From Saccharum officinarum (taxonomy: Eukaryota; Streptophyta; Magnoliopsida; Poales; Poaceae): a stretch of DNA of 64,000 bases. Below, piece after piece: positions 23,301-34,131 of the stretch (positions are counted from its first letter, which is position 1; the number at the start of each line of letters is the position of its first letter). The notes below the pieces were generated by a model. That model made no database searches, was not told the origin of the DNA, and saw only the letters and a program-made list of their open reading frames with translations. The stretch is from assembly GCA_020631735.1 (NCBI GenBank), contig CM036223.1:5928191-5992190 (forward strand), in the 5' to 3' direction. The position numbers and the translations under genes are program-made.

Positions 23301-24614
23301 TCAGATCAGTTGTACTCTGGAAGCCAGATCATTGATGGTCAGAAAACAGATAAGAGAATCTTTCATATCAAAGAAAAGGATGAAGAGAGAACCCACCAAA
23401 CACTTTCGATTGGATGACCAAGGAGTGTTATGGTTCAAGGATCGCCTGGTAGTACCTAAGGATAGAGAGCTTAAGAACAAGTTGATGGATGAGGCCCATC
23501 GTTCTAAGTTATCTATTCACCCCGGAAGTAGTAAAATGTACCAAGATTTGCGACCCTGTTATTGGTGGACTAAGATGAAAAAGGAAATTGCAGCATACGT
23601 TGCTCGTTGCGACATGTGTTGTAGAGTTAAAGCTCTTCACATGAGACCTGCAGGACTTCTGCAACCTTTGTCGGTACCCGATTGGAAGTGGGATGATATA
23701 AGTATGGACTTTATCACTGGTCTCCCACCACACAAAAGGGCCATGATTCTATTTGGGTAATAGTAGATCGTCTCACCAAGACAGCTCACTTTCTGCCCGT
23801 TAAGACGACATTCCGACCACCTCAATATGCAGAGAAGTACATTGCCGAGATTGTCCGATTGCACGGGATACCAAAAACGATTGTGTCCGATCGTGGTTCA
23901 CAGTTTACCTCTCACTTTTGGGAACATCTGCATCAAGGTTTGGGTACTAGTTTGATTCGTAGCACGGCTTACCACCCACAGACTGATGGGCAACAGAAGA
24001 GTTAATGCGGTACTAGAAGATATGCTTAGAGCTTGTGTACTATCATCCAGAGGCTCATGGGAATCCTGGTTACCATGGCAGAATTCGCTTACAACAACAG
24101 TTACCAAGAGAGTATCAAGATGGCACCTTTTGAAGCTTTGTATGGCAGGAAGTGCAGGACACCGTTAAATTGGGTAGAGCCTGGAGAAAGAAGGTTTTAT
24201 GGAATTGATTTTGTAGATGAGGCAGAGAAAAAGGTCCGTGTTATCCAACAAAACATGCAAGCTGCACAGTCTCGTCAGAAGAGTTATGCAGACAAGAGAA
24301 GAAGAACATTGGAGTTCCAAGTAGGTGACTATGTCTATTTGAAGGTTACCCCAATGAAGAAGAACGGTTCGGAATCAAGAAGAAACTGTCTGCAAGATAT
24401 ATACGACCATACCAGATCGTAGAGAAAAAGGGTCCCGTGGCGTACAAGTTGCAGTTACCAGAAGAGATGAGTTCGATATTTCCCGTTTTTCACGTATCCC
24501 AACTGAAGAAGTGTCTGCGTGTTCCAGAGGAGAGGATAGAACCTCAGGGTATTCGGATCAAGGCAGACTTGGAGTATCGCGGCAACGGTTCGAGTCCTGG
24601 ATACTAAGGACCGA
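20331..24614 (+). CDS. gag-pol polyprotein of chromovirus-type Ty3/gypsy element
   Basis: It starts [10 protein letters not shown]. Gag has a poly-Pro stretch, a capsid-like region (about 20590-21110) and one CCHC zinc knuckle, [14 protein letters not shown] (21334-21375). Pol follows in one frame: protease with DSGSSHSF (21508), reverse transcriptase with FIDDILIYS (22448), and RNase H with [10 protein letters not shown] (about 22888). Integrase then shows its H/C zinc finger (about 23505-23635) and core. The frame is shifted near 20536 (a short G run), 23736 (C run), 23990 (A runs), 24064 and 24355. The copy on contig 1 has the longer runs at the last four sites, so these look like homopolymer errors near the contig end. 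The integrase tail and 3' LTR are lost in the gap. Confidence 0.93.
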
Positions 24615-24714
24615 NNNNNNNNNNNNNNNNNNNNNNNNNNNNNNNNNNNNNNNNNNNNNNNNNNNNNNNNNNNNNNNNNNNNNNNNNNNNNNNNNNNNNN
24701 NNNNNNNNNNNNNN
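24615..24714. other. Assembly gap (100 N)
   Basis: One hundred N. The pol sequence stops in the integrase tail before the gap; unrelated GC-rich gene-like sequence follows. The 3' LTR expected here is absent. Confidence 1.
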
Positions 24715-24989
24715 CCGGCGGCGGTCACACGCATCTGGAGGAGCCGCGCCATGCCTGGACGCCGCCGGGGCGCGCATCTGGAGGAATCGCGTGTGACGGC
24801 GGCGGGGCGGCCGGGCGCGGTGGTGCGGCGCGTTGGGACGGCCCGGAAGTGGCGGCGCGAGGCGCGTGGCGGCGCAGCTCGGGCCCGTCCCCGGCCGCCG
24901 CCGCCTGCAGCTCCAGCGCGTCCGCGCGGCCGCGGTCGCCGACGAGCCCAAGCTGAACAAGTACAGCTACCTGCGCCCGCTGCCCTCAC
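24715..24989 (+). other. GC-rich gene-like fragment, not recognised
   Basis: Very GC-rich sequence with a short direct repeat (GCGCATCTGGAGGA-like, near 24730 and 24775). One frame ends LNKYSYLRPLPS just before the vWA fragment begins. It looks like a first-exon piece of a host gene. The resemblance is too short to name a family. Confidence 0.3.
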
Positions 24990-25310
24990 GGTGATGCAAC
25001 TCACGGGCAGCAAGCTTCTCTCCTCGTCGGCGTAGAGGCGGCCGACGTCGACGAACCCGTGGCGGGAACAGCCTCCAAGCCGACAAGGAGAAAGCGACGA
25101 CGGAGAGCCAGTCGCTGGGGGCAAGGTTTTGGATAACGAACCTAATGGCGCGCTTCAGGAGCGCGAGCTTGGGACCAGACATGCTGCCGCTGACGTCGAG
25201 CACGGTCACTAGGTCCAGTGGCGCTCGGGTGCTCACCCACGTCGGCACATGCGGAGCCCTGAGATGGATCATGATGGCAAACTCCTCCTGTTCTGTTCCA
25301 CGGACTCCTG
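24985..25310 (-). pseudogene. vWA-domain (WAV3-like RING/vWA protein) fragment
   Basis: On the minus strand, VPTWVSTRAPLDLVTVLD is followed by VSGSMSGPKLALLKRA and then APSDWLSVVAFS. The DxSGS metal-binding motif of a von Willebrand A domain is clear. The order matches plant WAV3-like zinc-finger vWA proteins. After WRLFPP it jumps, out of frame, to GFVDVGRLYADEERS, a segment that lies much further on in intact relatives. A large internal part is therefore deleted. A short sequence with CCCGTGAGTTGCATCACCGT occurs twice (near 25000 and 25370), probably marking the rearrangement joint. Not functional. Confidence 0.8.
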
Positions 25311-25651
25311 AATTGCTGGAATTCAGTGTATGAGAAGCCCACGCCGGCGAAGCGGTTCCTGCTGGCGACGGTGATGCAACTCACGGGCAGCAGCTACGGC
25401 CGGAGGAAGATCGTGTCGTCGGAGCACGTCAGGTACGGTACAGACAACACACACCTATCAATAGCGAATCATCATGTGCTCATCAATTCTCGCTGCAATT
25501 CTCAGTTTTTCTATGGACATGCTTGTGTTCTTGTGACAGGAATCTGGAGAAGCTTGCGGAGACCGATGTCCCGGACGCCAAACGGACCGTGAAGAGGCTT
25601 AGCGGTGGCAGGCTGAGGAGCATTTTCCATGGCATTTGGAGCCTGTAGTGT
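25311..25651 (+). pseudogene. Possible two-exon gene fragment, not recognised
   Basis: An open segment (PAKRFLLATVMQLTG ... VSSEHVR) ends at a donor-like CAG|GTACGG near 25433. A second segment after an acceptor-like TGTGACAG (25539) reads NLEKLAETDVPDAKRTVKRL and stops at 25648. Joining them keeps the frame, which supports a once-spliced coding piece. It partly overlaps the repeated vWA joint on the other strand. I cannot name the family. Confidence 0.35.
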
Positions 25652-25789
25652 AACGTAATCCTTGGAGACAAGCATGCAGTAGCTGCTACCCACTAGTACT
25701 GTATCTCTGGCTAACGCATATACCATGTTCCTTGCATCTTTTGTTACTGTGAAGGAATCAAAGAACGAATCACCCAGTGGGCAGGGAGC
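25652..25789. other. Short intergenic stretch
   Basis: AT-richer sequence between the two gene fragments, with no feature seen. Confidence 0.4.
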
Positions 25790-26071
25790 AGCCGATCGCC
25801 CGGGCCACTTCGTGTAGGGCCATGGCGGCGGCGGCTTCGACGGCCCGAGCCGCGTGCAACCCGTCGTCCAGCGCCGTGCCGGACCCGTCGGACCACGTGT
25901 GGGCGCACCACTTGAACCTGCTCAACTCCACGCCGGCGCCGGCCGCTCCGCACTAGCTCGACCCGTCGCGCGCCACCACGTCGTCCCTGGACGTGGCGTC
26001 CGTGTCCGTGAGCAACGCCAGCGACCTGGAGGCCACGGAGTGGGTGGAGCAGGACGAGTCCGACGTGTCCT
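25790..26071 (+). pseudogene. BRXL: BRX-domain gene fragment, left half
   Basis: One frame reads DPSDHVWAHHLNLLNS, then after an in-frame TAG continues SNASDLEATEWVEQDESDVS. The block EWVEQDE is the start of the BREVIS RADIX (BRX) domain, a plant-specific protein-interaction module of root and vascular growth regulators. Upstream (about 25820-25870) the frame is shifted. The domain is cut at 26071 by a CACTA element and goes on at 34132. The premature stop and frameshift mean the copy was probably already a pseudogene or is a partial duplicate. Confidence 0.85.
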
Positions 26072-26345
26072 CACTGCTACAGATTCAGTCATCAGTGCCG
26101 GCCACATCACTGCCGAAATTAGGACAAACGGCAGTGATGACCCTTTACTGCCGGTTCTAGGCTCTGACAACCAGAAAATAATTGGGGGGTGCGAGAACCG
26201 GCAGTGATGACAACTATCACTGCCGGTTTGTGCCTCCCGCCGGCAGTGATGACAACTCCACTTATCACTGCCGGTTCAAGCCAAGAACCGATAGTGATTT
26301 GATTCTATCACTGTCGGTTCTAGGATACAACCGACAGTGATGAGC
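26072..26345 (+). repeat. CACTA left subterminal repeats
   Basis: Several inverted units of the type ATCACTGCCGG ... CCGGCAGTGAT (for example 26212-26250 and 26260-26300). In En/Spm-type elements such subterminal motifs bind the TNPA-like protein. Confidence 0.85.
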
Positions 26346-26744
26346 CTGACAGCACAAAAGGTTGTAGCCGTCATCTTCTTCCTCCACTCTTTTATTCCGA
26401 GAACAGAGGCGCGCGTTTGGGCCACTCCCTCTAATGTTGCGGTCGCCCAAATCCGTGAAGCTACCACTTGGATTTGGAAGAATGGCTTGATCTTTTTGCT
26501 TTAAGGTTAGTAACCAGCCTCCATTCCTTCGATTTTGTTGCTTAATTAGCTTTGTTTTGATGGCTATAATGCTTGATTCTCATTCTTATTTCTCCATTCT
26601 TTTACAGAGCACTTTTCTAATTCATGGCTATAATGCATTGTTAGTATGTGATGTTATAATTGGTTCTTAAGAGTAGAGTAGATTCTTTTACAATGTTGAT
26701 GAGCAAATTAACCCATGTGTCACCAAACAATGCATTATTTGGAG

Positions 26745-26914
26745 CAGTAGTGGCGGATCTACAGGGGGCTGGGTGGGCTCCAGCCCCCTAATGACTTGAT
26801 TTTACTACTAGAAACACTGTAGCAAAAATCTTAAATCACCATTAAATCTTCATGCAAATCAACATCTCCATTGTTTTTAGCCCCCCCTTGATTATCATCC
26901 TACATCCGCCACAT
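26745..26914. mobile_element. Short hAT-like element (170 bp), CAGT(A)GTGGCGGA family
   Basis: The ends are CAGTAGTGGCGGAT and ATCCGCCACAT-type inverted repeats. It is flanked by ATTTGGAG and GTTTGGAG (7 of 8 bases equal), consistent with an 8-bp target duplication. Members with the same ends occur at 45672-46751 and 48404-48582. It is nested inside the CACTA element. Confidence 0.6.
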
Positions 26915-27190
26915 GTTTGGAGCTACATTGTTGTTCATGATCATGTCTCCAATTTTAGTATTTTTTTAAATTAATGTCTCTATTTTTATGTGGCATGGAG
27001 TAGAATAATTGTTCTATAATATTGTGCAATAATTATTTTTTATGGGGCTATGATTTTTAATTTATATGGGCATTGTTTGGAGCTACATTGTTATTCATGA
27101 TCATGTCTCCAAATTTAGTCTTTTTTAAATTAGTGTCTCCATTTTTATGTTGCATGGAGTAGAATAATTGTTCTTCAATATTGTGCAATA
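26915..27190 (+). repeat. Imperfect tandem duplication inside CACTA
   Basis: Two copies, each about 120-150 bp, with the shared start GTTTGGAGCTACATTGTT, at about 26915-27043 and 27072-27190. They lie before the TNP2-type gene and have no coding frame. Confidence 0.7.
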
Positions 27191-27251
27191 ATTGTTTCTT
27201 ATTAAAACTTTCCTATGTTTCCTCTGCCCGGCCCATTTTACCTGTGCAGAC

Positions 27252-28838
27252 ATGGATCGAGGGTGGATGTACGATCTGTCATGTATAGACCAACGGTACT
27301 TGACGGGCATCGACGATTTTATCAAGCTCGCTAGAGCCAATGCTGGGACTCACAGCCTGTATTCTGTCCATGCAAAGATTGCAAGAATACGAGAAAATGG
27401 GGCGACGTGGAGCATATACGATTGCACTTGATTACCAGGGGGTTATGAGAGACTACACGATTTGGACTTTGCATGGGGAGGTTGGTCAAAATGTTGCACA
27501 AGAAAACAATGATGAGGCTAGTTAACATGAGAGAACTTAAGTTTAACTATGGTTGTATGAAGGCCCATGACTGTCATGTTATTATGACTCAGCTACTCCT
27601 AGTTGCCCTGCGAGGTATCCTCCCTAACAAGGTCCGTGCCCCAATCATAAAGTTGTATTCGTTCTTCAATGCGATCTCTGAAAAGGTCATTGAAGGGCCA
27701 AGCTAGACCAGCTGAAGCAGGAGATAATCGAGATTCTATGCAGGCTTGAGATGCATTTCCCACCGACTTACTTCGACATATCAGTGCATCTACTTGTTCA
27801 TCTTGTGGACCAAATTAAAGCCCTTGGCCCAATATACCTACACCAGATGTTTCCTTTCGAGAGGTTGATGAAAGTTTTTAGGCGGTATGTTAGGAATAGA
27901 TTCAGACCAGAAGGGAGCATGGTAGAAGGATGGACAACGGAGGAGGCCATTGAGTTCTGCACATATTATATGGACATCAATCGGGTCGGAGTTCCAGTAT
28001 CTCGTCACGATGGAAGACTAGGGGGCATAGGAACGATAGGTGAGAAAGCTGTCAAAATAGTCGAAGTGGTTTCCTTCAGACAAGCACACTTCGCTGTTCT
28101 CCAGCAGGCCGACGGTGTGATGACATACATTAATGAGCACAAGCAGTTACTGCAAAGTAAGCACATCGGTAGGTCACAGGCTTGGCTTGAGAAAAAACAT
28201 AAGGAGGAATTCGGTGACTGGTTTCAACGCCGCAGGCTAGGAATGGTGACGGATGTCAGCTAGATCTCTTAGCTCCCGGACCTTCGACTACGGTGATGAT
28301 GTACCAAGGTTATGATATAAATGGTTTTACATTTTACACAAAAAAACAGGATGGAAAGAGCACCAACCAAAATAGTGCTGTTCGTTTCGACGCCCACGAT
28401 GAATACGACACGGTGGAGGCAACATACTATGGTTTCATAGATGAGATATGGGAGCTAGACTATGGACGATAGTTGAAGGTCGCTCTTTTCCATTGCCAGT
28501 GGGTCCAGCTAGATGAAATCAACACCGACAATGATGGGTTCACTACCGTTGATCTATCCAAGACCGCATACAGAGATGACCCCTTCGTCCTTGTAAAGGA
28601 TGTTTTGCAAATCTTCTATGCAAGGGATAACAATACAAAGGGAAGACTACAAGTAGTCATGCATGGCAAAAGGAAGATTGTCGGTGTTGAAGGAGTGACG
28701 GACGAAGAAGAGTACAAAGGTTATCAAGAAATGGCTCCTTTTGGGGCAGGCATTACCCTACCTATCCTTGAAGAGGGTGACGAACCTGCTTACCTCCGGA
28801 GTGATCACGATGAGGCCATCATAGTTAGAATATCATAA
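27252..28838 (+). pseudogene. CACTA TNP2-type transposase, catalytic core deleted
   Basis: The N-terminus, MDRGWMYDLSCIDQRYL, belongs to the transposon-associated domain. It is followed, in mixed frames, by its Cys region (CKDCKNTRKWGD) and by YTIWTLHGEVG. The next homologous piece is already LKFNYGCMKAHDCHV, so the TNP2 catalytic region between them is missing. Then come the DUF4218 part (27751-28263; MHFPPTYFD ... RYVRNRFRPEGSM, VPVSRHDGRLGG) and the DUF4216 part (28400-28838; TTVDLSKTAYRDDPFVL). Stops at 27703, 28261 and 28470 break the frame. It was once the DNA-cutting transposase of this element and is now inactive. Confidence 0.88.
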
Positions 28839-29152
28839 ACTATGTAATCCTTAATGAAATATTGTTTTAGTAATTTGCATCGAATTTGAGATCATATGGA
28901 GTTGTAGAGATTGATGAGTTCTACCACTATTATTTTAGAACTTTGTTGATATAACGGATGCCATGTTTCCAACAAAGTGACATAACTTTGTGTGAGACAG
29001 AGCACTTTATGAGACATGCCTAATAAAACTTTCTCAAATTGAGAAATGACTAAAATAAAAGTTGTAGACATTCATGAGTTCAACAACTTTGTTGTTTACA
29101 ACTTTTCCATTTGAGATTAATTGGGGACCCAAAATATTTAAAAATAATCAAT
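28839..29152. other. Spacer downstream of the TNP2-type gene
   Basis: AT-rich 3' flank with no ORF. Contains an ordinary run of short A/T-rich repeats only. Confidence 0.5.
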
Positions 29153-29355
29153 ATCACTGTCGGTTCTAATAACCACCCGGCAGTGATGTCCCATATCACT
29201 GCCGGGTGGTTATTAGAACCGGCAGTGATATGGGACATTACTGCCGGGTGGTTATTAGAACCGGCAGTGATATGGGACATCACTGCCGGGTGGTTATTAG
29301 AACCGGCAGTGATATGGGACATCACTGTCGGTTCTAATAACCACCCGGCAGTGAT
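29153..29355. repeat. Internal CACTA array: five 35-bp palindromes every 42 bp
   Basis: The units begin at 29153, 29195, 29237, 29279 and 29321, exactly 42 bp apart. Each has ATCACTG(C/T)CGG and CCGGCAGTGAT arms around a GTTATTAGAA-type centre; unit 3 starts ATTACTG. The three middle units are in one orientation and the outer two in the other. The motif is that of the terminal subterminal repeats, but this array lies in the middle of the element, 9 bp before a TATA box. Confidence 0.9.
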
Positions 29356-29363
29356 GCGTGGGT

Positions 29364-29370
29364 TATATAA
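29364..29370 (+). promoter_or_regulatory. TATA box of CACTA gene 2
   Basis: TATATAA in a GGGTTATATAAGGCG context. It is followed by a GC-rich leader with a donor-like CGGTGAGTG near 29592, then intron-like T-rich sequence. It sits directly after the internal palindrome array. Confidence 0.65.
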
Positions 29371-30117
29371 GGCGCTGGCGCGCTCCAAGGCAGCACGACA
29401 TTTTACGCGCTCCACGCTGTTCGCCAGTGCACGCCGCCGCCGCCCGATGCGCACTGCACGACGCCGCAGCCCGACGCCGCCCTTCACGACGCCGTCCCCT
29501 ACCGCTTCCTCAACGCCGCCATCCCCTATAGCTACGCTGACGCCGCGAGGAGCTCCTCCACGTCGCTGTTGAGCGCGCCACCCCTGCTTACTCGGTGAGT
29601 GCCCATAAGGTGTTCGATAGAATGCCCACCTCACATTGTCTTTTTTTTCCTTCTTCCTGGTTGTGTGTGGGTGAACTTGTGCATGTGTGTGCTTGTTGCT
29701 CGTATTCATGATCTCTAGTACCGAGAAATGATTGTTCGGTTGAGACAGGTAGTTTTAATCTTGTCGAACTTTTGTTCTTTTTCCTTTCTTTTTAGAAATG
29801 AACACTTCCTTGAAATATTACTCTATCAGGATATGTATTCTTGGGTGTGTGTGTGTGTGTGTGCTGATAATGGATAGATTAGAATGGGACATTCTGTAGC
29901 TTCCAAGAAATGTATTTTAGTTGTCAAGTTTTTACTTACTTCAGTACTTATTGCAAGCTTTTCCCCTATTCTCGTCCTGGTTACTAAGGTTTCTAACAAA
30001 AAAATGCAGTCCTTGAATAGATTGCCAGCAGGCTTACCATATGCCTACATGGAAGGACAGTAGTATCCCTCGGCTCTGAGAGGCAAATAAGGTTTCTATT
30101 TTTTAATTGTCTGTCGA

Positions 30118-33100
30118 AATGCATGTCCAGAAACATGACTTGTCATCGCCAATTCACCACCCGTCGCCGAACTACTGATACCCCACAAGCAGAGAGCACT
30201 GCGACAGGAGCGCCGCAGGATCCAACTAATGGTGGTGGTAACAATTAGGACGATTGGAGCCCTATCCATTATCTGCAGCTAGACCAAGGAGATGAGGTAA
30301 TAACTTAGGTCATACCTAATAACGCGATAGTAAGAAATCACGCTAGATAAGTTTGATGAGAACTTATTTATGAATTTTGAAGCAGGTTCCGCCGCAAGAG
30401 CCAAGTGGTGAGGGTACCAGTAGGACTAAGCGTGGTGCAACAAAGCTTCCTCAAACAAGTAAACATTGGCACATCTCTGAGTTCGACCAAGTAGGGGAGC
30501 CGGTGGAGCCTCTTAAAGCATTAGGCCCATACAAGAGTGTCATCAGGGCACTTGTAAGAGACTTTATCCCGATCAAATACAGGAAATGGACTGGTCGTGA
30601 GGATGACCCATGGAGGGTTCCAGAAAGTGAGAAGGAGCTAGTTTGGAACAAGTTGAAAGGGTATTTCACTTTTTCTAATGACTATGACAAGGCGACAGTC
30701 AAGAAGAAGGCCAAGGAAATCATGGGTCGCTCGTTCAAGACTTTCAAGGAAATCTTGTACAAGTTAATCAAGGAGGACAGAACCGAATTTTGAGGGAGGT
30801 CAATACAACAAGTAGAGAGACTTCTGGGAGGAGTTCAAGGCTTACAAGCTATCCAAAGAGGCCAAGGCATCAAGCGAAAGAAATAGAGCAAACTCGCTTA
30901 AGGTAAAGGATCCTCATCGCCTAGGATCGCGTGGCTATGTAAGGAAGATTCCAGAATGGGAAATGGAAGTCCAGAAACTAGAGCAACGCGGCGTTAGGCC
31001 TTAGACAAGCGATTGGCAGCCCAGATCAGTAAACTACCTACTCACAAGGGGGGCACAATACAATAGTGACGGGAGCCTTAATGCCAGTAGTGAACCCGTC
31101 AGCAATCTCCTCTAGAGGATTTCAACCTTAACTGAGGAAGTGAATAGAGGTAACCGCAAGTCCGATAGAGAAAATGACGTGCTCACACAAGCACTTGGAA
31201 ACAAGGAGCACCCCGGTCGCACTAGAGGAGCCGGGAATGTTCCTTGGGTGAAAGCATTCGAAGGTGAATCTTCATCCTATAGGAGCCGGGCGAGGGCTAG
31301 AACGCAAAGAGAAGAAGAGCTCCAAATATTTCAAAAGGAAATCGAAGATAGCATGGAAGCACGGATAGCTGCTCAAGTTGATGCACGAGTTATGTCAGCT
31401 ATGCAATCCATGTGTTCGACACAACCGCAGCCTATCCTGACTTTGAATAGCCCAGTGCCCAAGGGTCGCAGTAGCTGTGGCTCAACCCCTATGCTTGACG
31501 AAGAAGAGGTCAATGCTCCTCATCCGGTGGACAACATCACTGGACCTATTAATGTCAAGTTGTACATCCATCAGCAGTGGACAAAAGACAAGGTGGTGGT
31601 CGGACAAGCATTTCCAAGAGGAGACGACATCATTCATGGCAAGCCAATGCCACCCGGGTATGCCAGGGTCAGCATTGATAAGATCTTGGATAAGAAGTAC
31701 AATAAGATACACATTGATTTCCCAGTGGATGAAGATAGGCCGCGTCTTATTCACAACTTGGGCACTCATGTGGCTTGGCGCAAACGCTTCATCAAGCTGG
31801 ATGAGCAGCCATCTTTAGATGATGAGGATGACAGTGAATCATCGGCATCGCCGCCGCCAAGAGGTTTCTCTTCTCTGCAAGATCCTCATTCTCTCTCTCC
31901 TGCCTCGAAAGAGAAGACACCTCCTCCACCGCCAAAGGAGAAAACACCTCCTCTACCTCCTCCACCGCCAAAGGAGAAAAAACCTCCTCTACCTCCTCCA
32001 CCTCCTCCACAGCCAAAGGAGAAGACACCTCGCCTCCTCCGCGAAAATCCAAAGTGCGATCAGGTTCGACCTCGCAACACAAGAGGTCATCAGTTTTGGT
32101 TGGTAATGCTCCCCAGACAAGTAAAAAGAAGGTGGATGCTAGCATTACGAGTAAGATGAAGGACCCGACTGTGGAGCCTCCAAGCAAGAAAGCTGTCGTT
32201 GCCTTCTTTAATTGAATAGCCAGTCTACCTAAGTGGAGATAACAGACCGAATTTGAAAGGCAACACAACAAAGAGAGTAATCAAATCAGAGCTAGAGAAA
32301 TACACACCAAAGAATTGCTAGAGATATAGAACTTGGCCAACAACATGGGCATATCCATGGAGAGGGCCACGGAGTTGTATTACAGAACGAGAGATTTTGA
32401 AAAAGCCACGGTCACATACAAGTATTCAAGAGGCAATCCTTTGGTCGCCACCGAACAAGAGTATAGAGATTTGCCAACATACATGCGACAGTTGCATAAT
32501 TATTACTCCCTGGATACTGCCAACGAAGACTGTGTCGGTTTTAAAGTTTGCATCCCTCCCGGAATGGTTTTTAATCATCCTGAAGAAACGGTGCATATTA
32601 TTTATTATGAACACCTCTTTCAGCTCTTCCAACGGCGCTCGCTCGATACGCAGATTCTGATGATATGGTCTATGTAAGTACCCTACCCTCACAACGTTAT
32701 AATAAACTACGTGATTTGCATTTGAATATATCATATGTTTATTATGCAGGTGTATGGCAAAATGGTGCCTAAAGAAGCAATTGAGCAATATAGACTTCTT
32801 AGATCCCATATTTGTAAATGATACAACATGCACCGCCCCTGGTGAAGATGACTATGTACCAACAAGTTTGAAGATTGAGTTTGAAAGGATGTTCAGAAAC
32901 AACAAAACAAACGTACTCCTACCCTACAACTGCGAGTATGTGTTCTCGACCCTTATTTTAGTGTTTCTTTTCTTGATATGTCATTCAATAACATGGACTT
33001 TGTGATTGCAGCAACCATTTCATCCTCGTAGATATCTATCTTGAAGATTCACATATCGAGGTGTGGGACTCAAAGAAAAAGTCACTTTCTCTTATCGACC

Positions 33101-33651
33101 CCCTAGTCAAAGTGCTGAATAAGTAAGTGAACCCAATATCACAACACTTTCTAATCACATAGGATATTGTAATGTCCTCGGTCTTCACACTTCATTTACA
33201 ATGTAACATAGAATGAAGGCATTACCTAATTGGAAAAATCTCGATAGCAAGATGCAAAAGCAATGGAGTGCCCCATTCAGTGTAAAGTATATGGAGGATC
33301 TCAAGACCCTAGATCAACCGATGGGGAACAACGAATGCGGGTTCTATGTGATGTGGGTAATGCTAAAATACTTTGGCGCAAAAACAAATAAGGGAGATGA
33401 CATGGTACGTAGGCATCCTATTTCTATTGTTTTGTCTTACGTTTGTGCATCTCAATATCATCTTGCTTCAATTACAGCGCAAAGCAAACAATCACAACCA
33501 GTTGCTAGATTTTGAGATGAGAGGAATTCAAGAGGAGATAGCAAGGTTTGTGATGGACGAGATATTGACCAAGAAAGGATCATTCTCCATTGCGAGGACT
33601 AAGAAGTACAAGGCACAGTACGGAAGAGACCACATTGATAGGCTATTGTAA
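30118..33651 (+). pseudogene. CACTA gene 2: TNPA-like/DUF8039 protein with C-terminal Ulp1 (C48) protease
   Basis: A multi-exon gene. Early exons (30377-30793) carry an En/Spm-type N-terminal region (YKSVIRALVRDFIPIKYRKW). A middle exon (31140-32110) has a Gln/Glu-rich helix, a DUF8039-like part (GPINVKLYIHQQWTKDKV ... MPPGYARVSIDKIL), then Pro-rich repeats KEKTPPPPP. The last exons form a Ulp1 cysteine protease: NHFILVDIYLEDSHIEVWDS (catalytic His and Asp) at 33011-33070, and QPMGNNECGFYVMWVM (Gln and Cys) at 33317-33364. The end is near 33651. Stops near 30791, 31002 and 31113 and shifts near 32040 and 32215 show decay. Ulp1 family enzymes cut SUMO-type linkages; what this one does for the transposon is unknown. 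Confidence 0.8.
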
Positions 33652-33862
33652 TGCGACTCTTAATTCGATACTTAAAGTTTTTTTTGAAACTTTTGTAATA
33701 TAAATGTTGATGGGTTTGTATTGTCGCTGATCAACAACCACCTTCACATCGATATTAAATTGATCGATAGCAACCACCTCCACCTCCACCTCCCCGACCT
33801 CCCACCCCACCACCTCCCTCAAAATGAAAATAAAACAATTATTAAAATGCAAATTGTAAAAA

Positions 33863-34128
33863 GTATATCACTACCGGTTCAAAAAAAACCGGCAGTGGTA
33901 ATATAATCTACACAACCAGTTGGTTAAAACAACCGGCAGTGATGGCTCAAGTATCACTGCCGGTTTGTAACACGAACCGGCAGTGATACATGAGCTATCA
34001 CTGTCGGTTTGGCATAACCGGCAGTGATGTGATCAGCTTATCACTGCCGAGTTGGTTATGACGGTTCAAAATCCGCCAGTGAAGGGGGTTTTGAACCGCC
34101 AGTGATGTCCTTCTCTGCTGCTGTAGTG
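33863..34128. repeat. CACTA right subterminal repeats and terminus
   Basis: Repeated ATCACTGCCGG / CCGGCAGTGAT units (33868-34110) up to the terminus CTGCTGTAGTG at 34128. Same motif family as on the left and in the internal array. Confidence 0.87.
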
Positions 34129-34131
34129 CCT

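Larger units (their letters stand above)
26072..34128 (+). mobile_element. CACTA (En/Spm) transposon, 8,057 bp, in a BRX-domain gene
   Basis: The left end is CACTGCTACAGA and the right end, read inward, is CACTACAGCAGCAGA. Both are flanked by CCT (26069-26071 and 34129-34131), the 3-bp target duplication expected for CACTA elements. Removing the element and one CCT rejoins the BRX reading frame exactly. Inside are subterminal palindromic repeats at both ends, a TNP2-type gene (27252-28838) without its catalytic middle, a second gene with a Ulp1 protease (30118-33651), and a third, internal palindrome array (29153-29355). The TNP2 deletion implies it now depends on a related source of transposase. 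Confidence 0.95.

Noticed and set aside
29147..29355. CRISPR-like array (equal-length repeats and spacers).
   Set aside because: The spacers are short and not unique, the units are inverted relative to each other, and the setting is a plant transposon.
26050..29370. Reading 26072-29355 as a separate, smaller CACTA element ending at the internal array.
   Set aside because: No terminal CACTA sequence and no target duplication is found at 29355, while the CCT duplication and frame restoration clearly support 26072-34128 as one element.
29080..29709. Long ORFs on both strands across 29080-29709 with repeated peptide units (about 14 codons).
   Set aside because: The 42-bp period of the palindrome array is a multiple of three and free of stops, so the frames stay open by chance. 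No known family, and the array looks regulatory.
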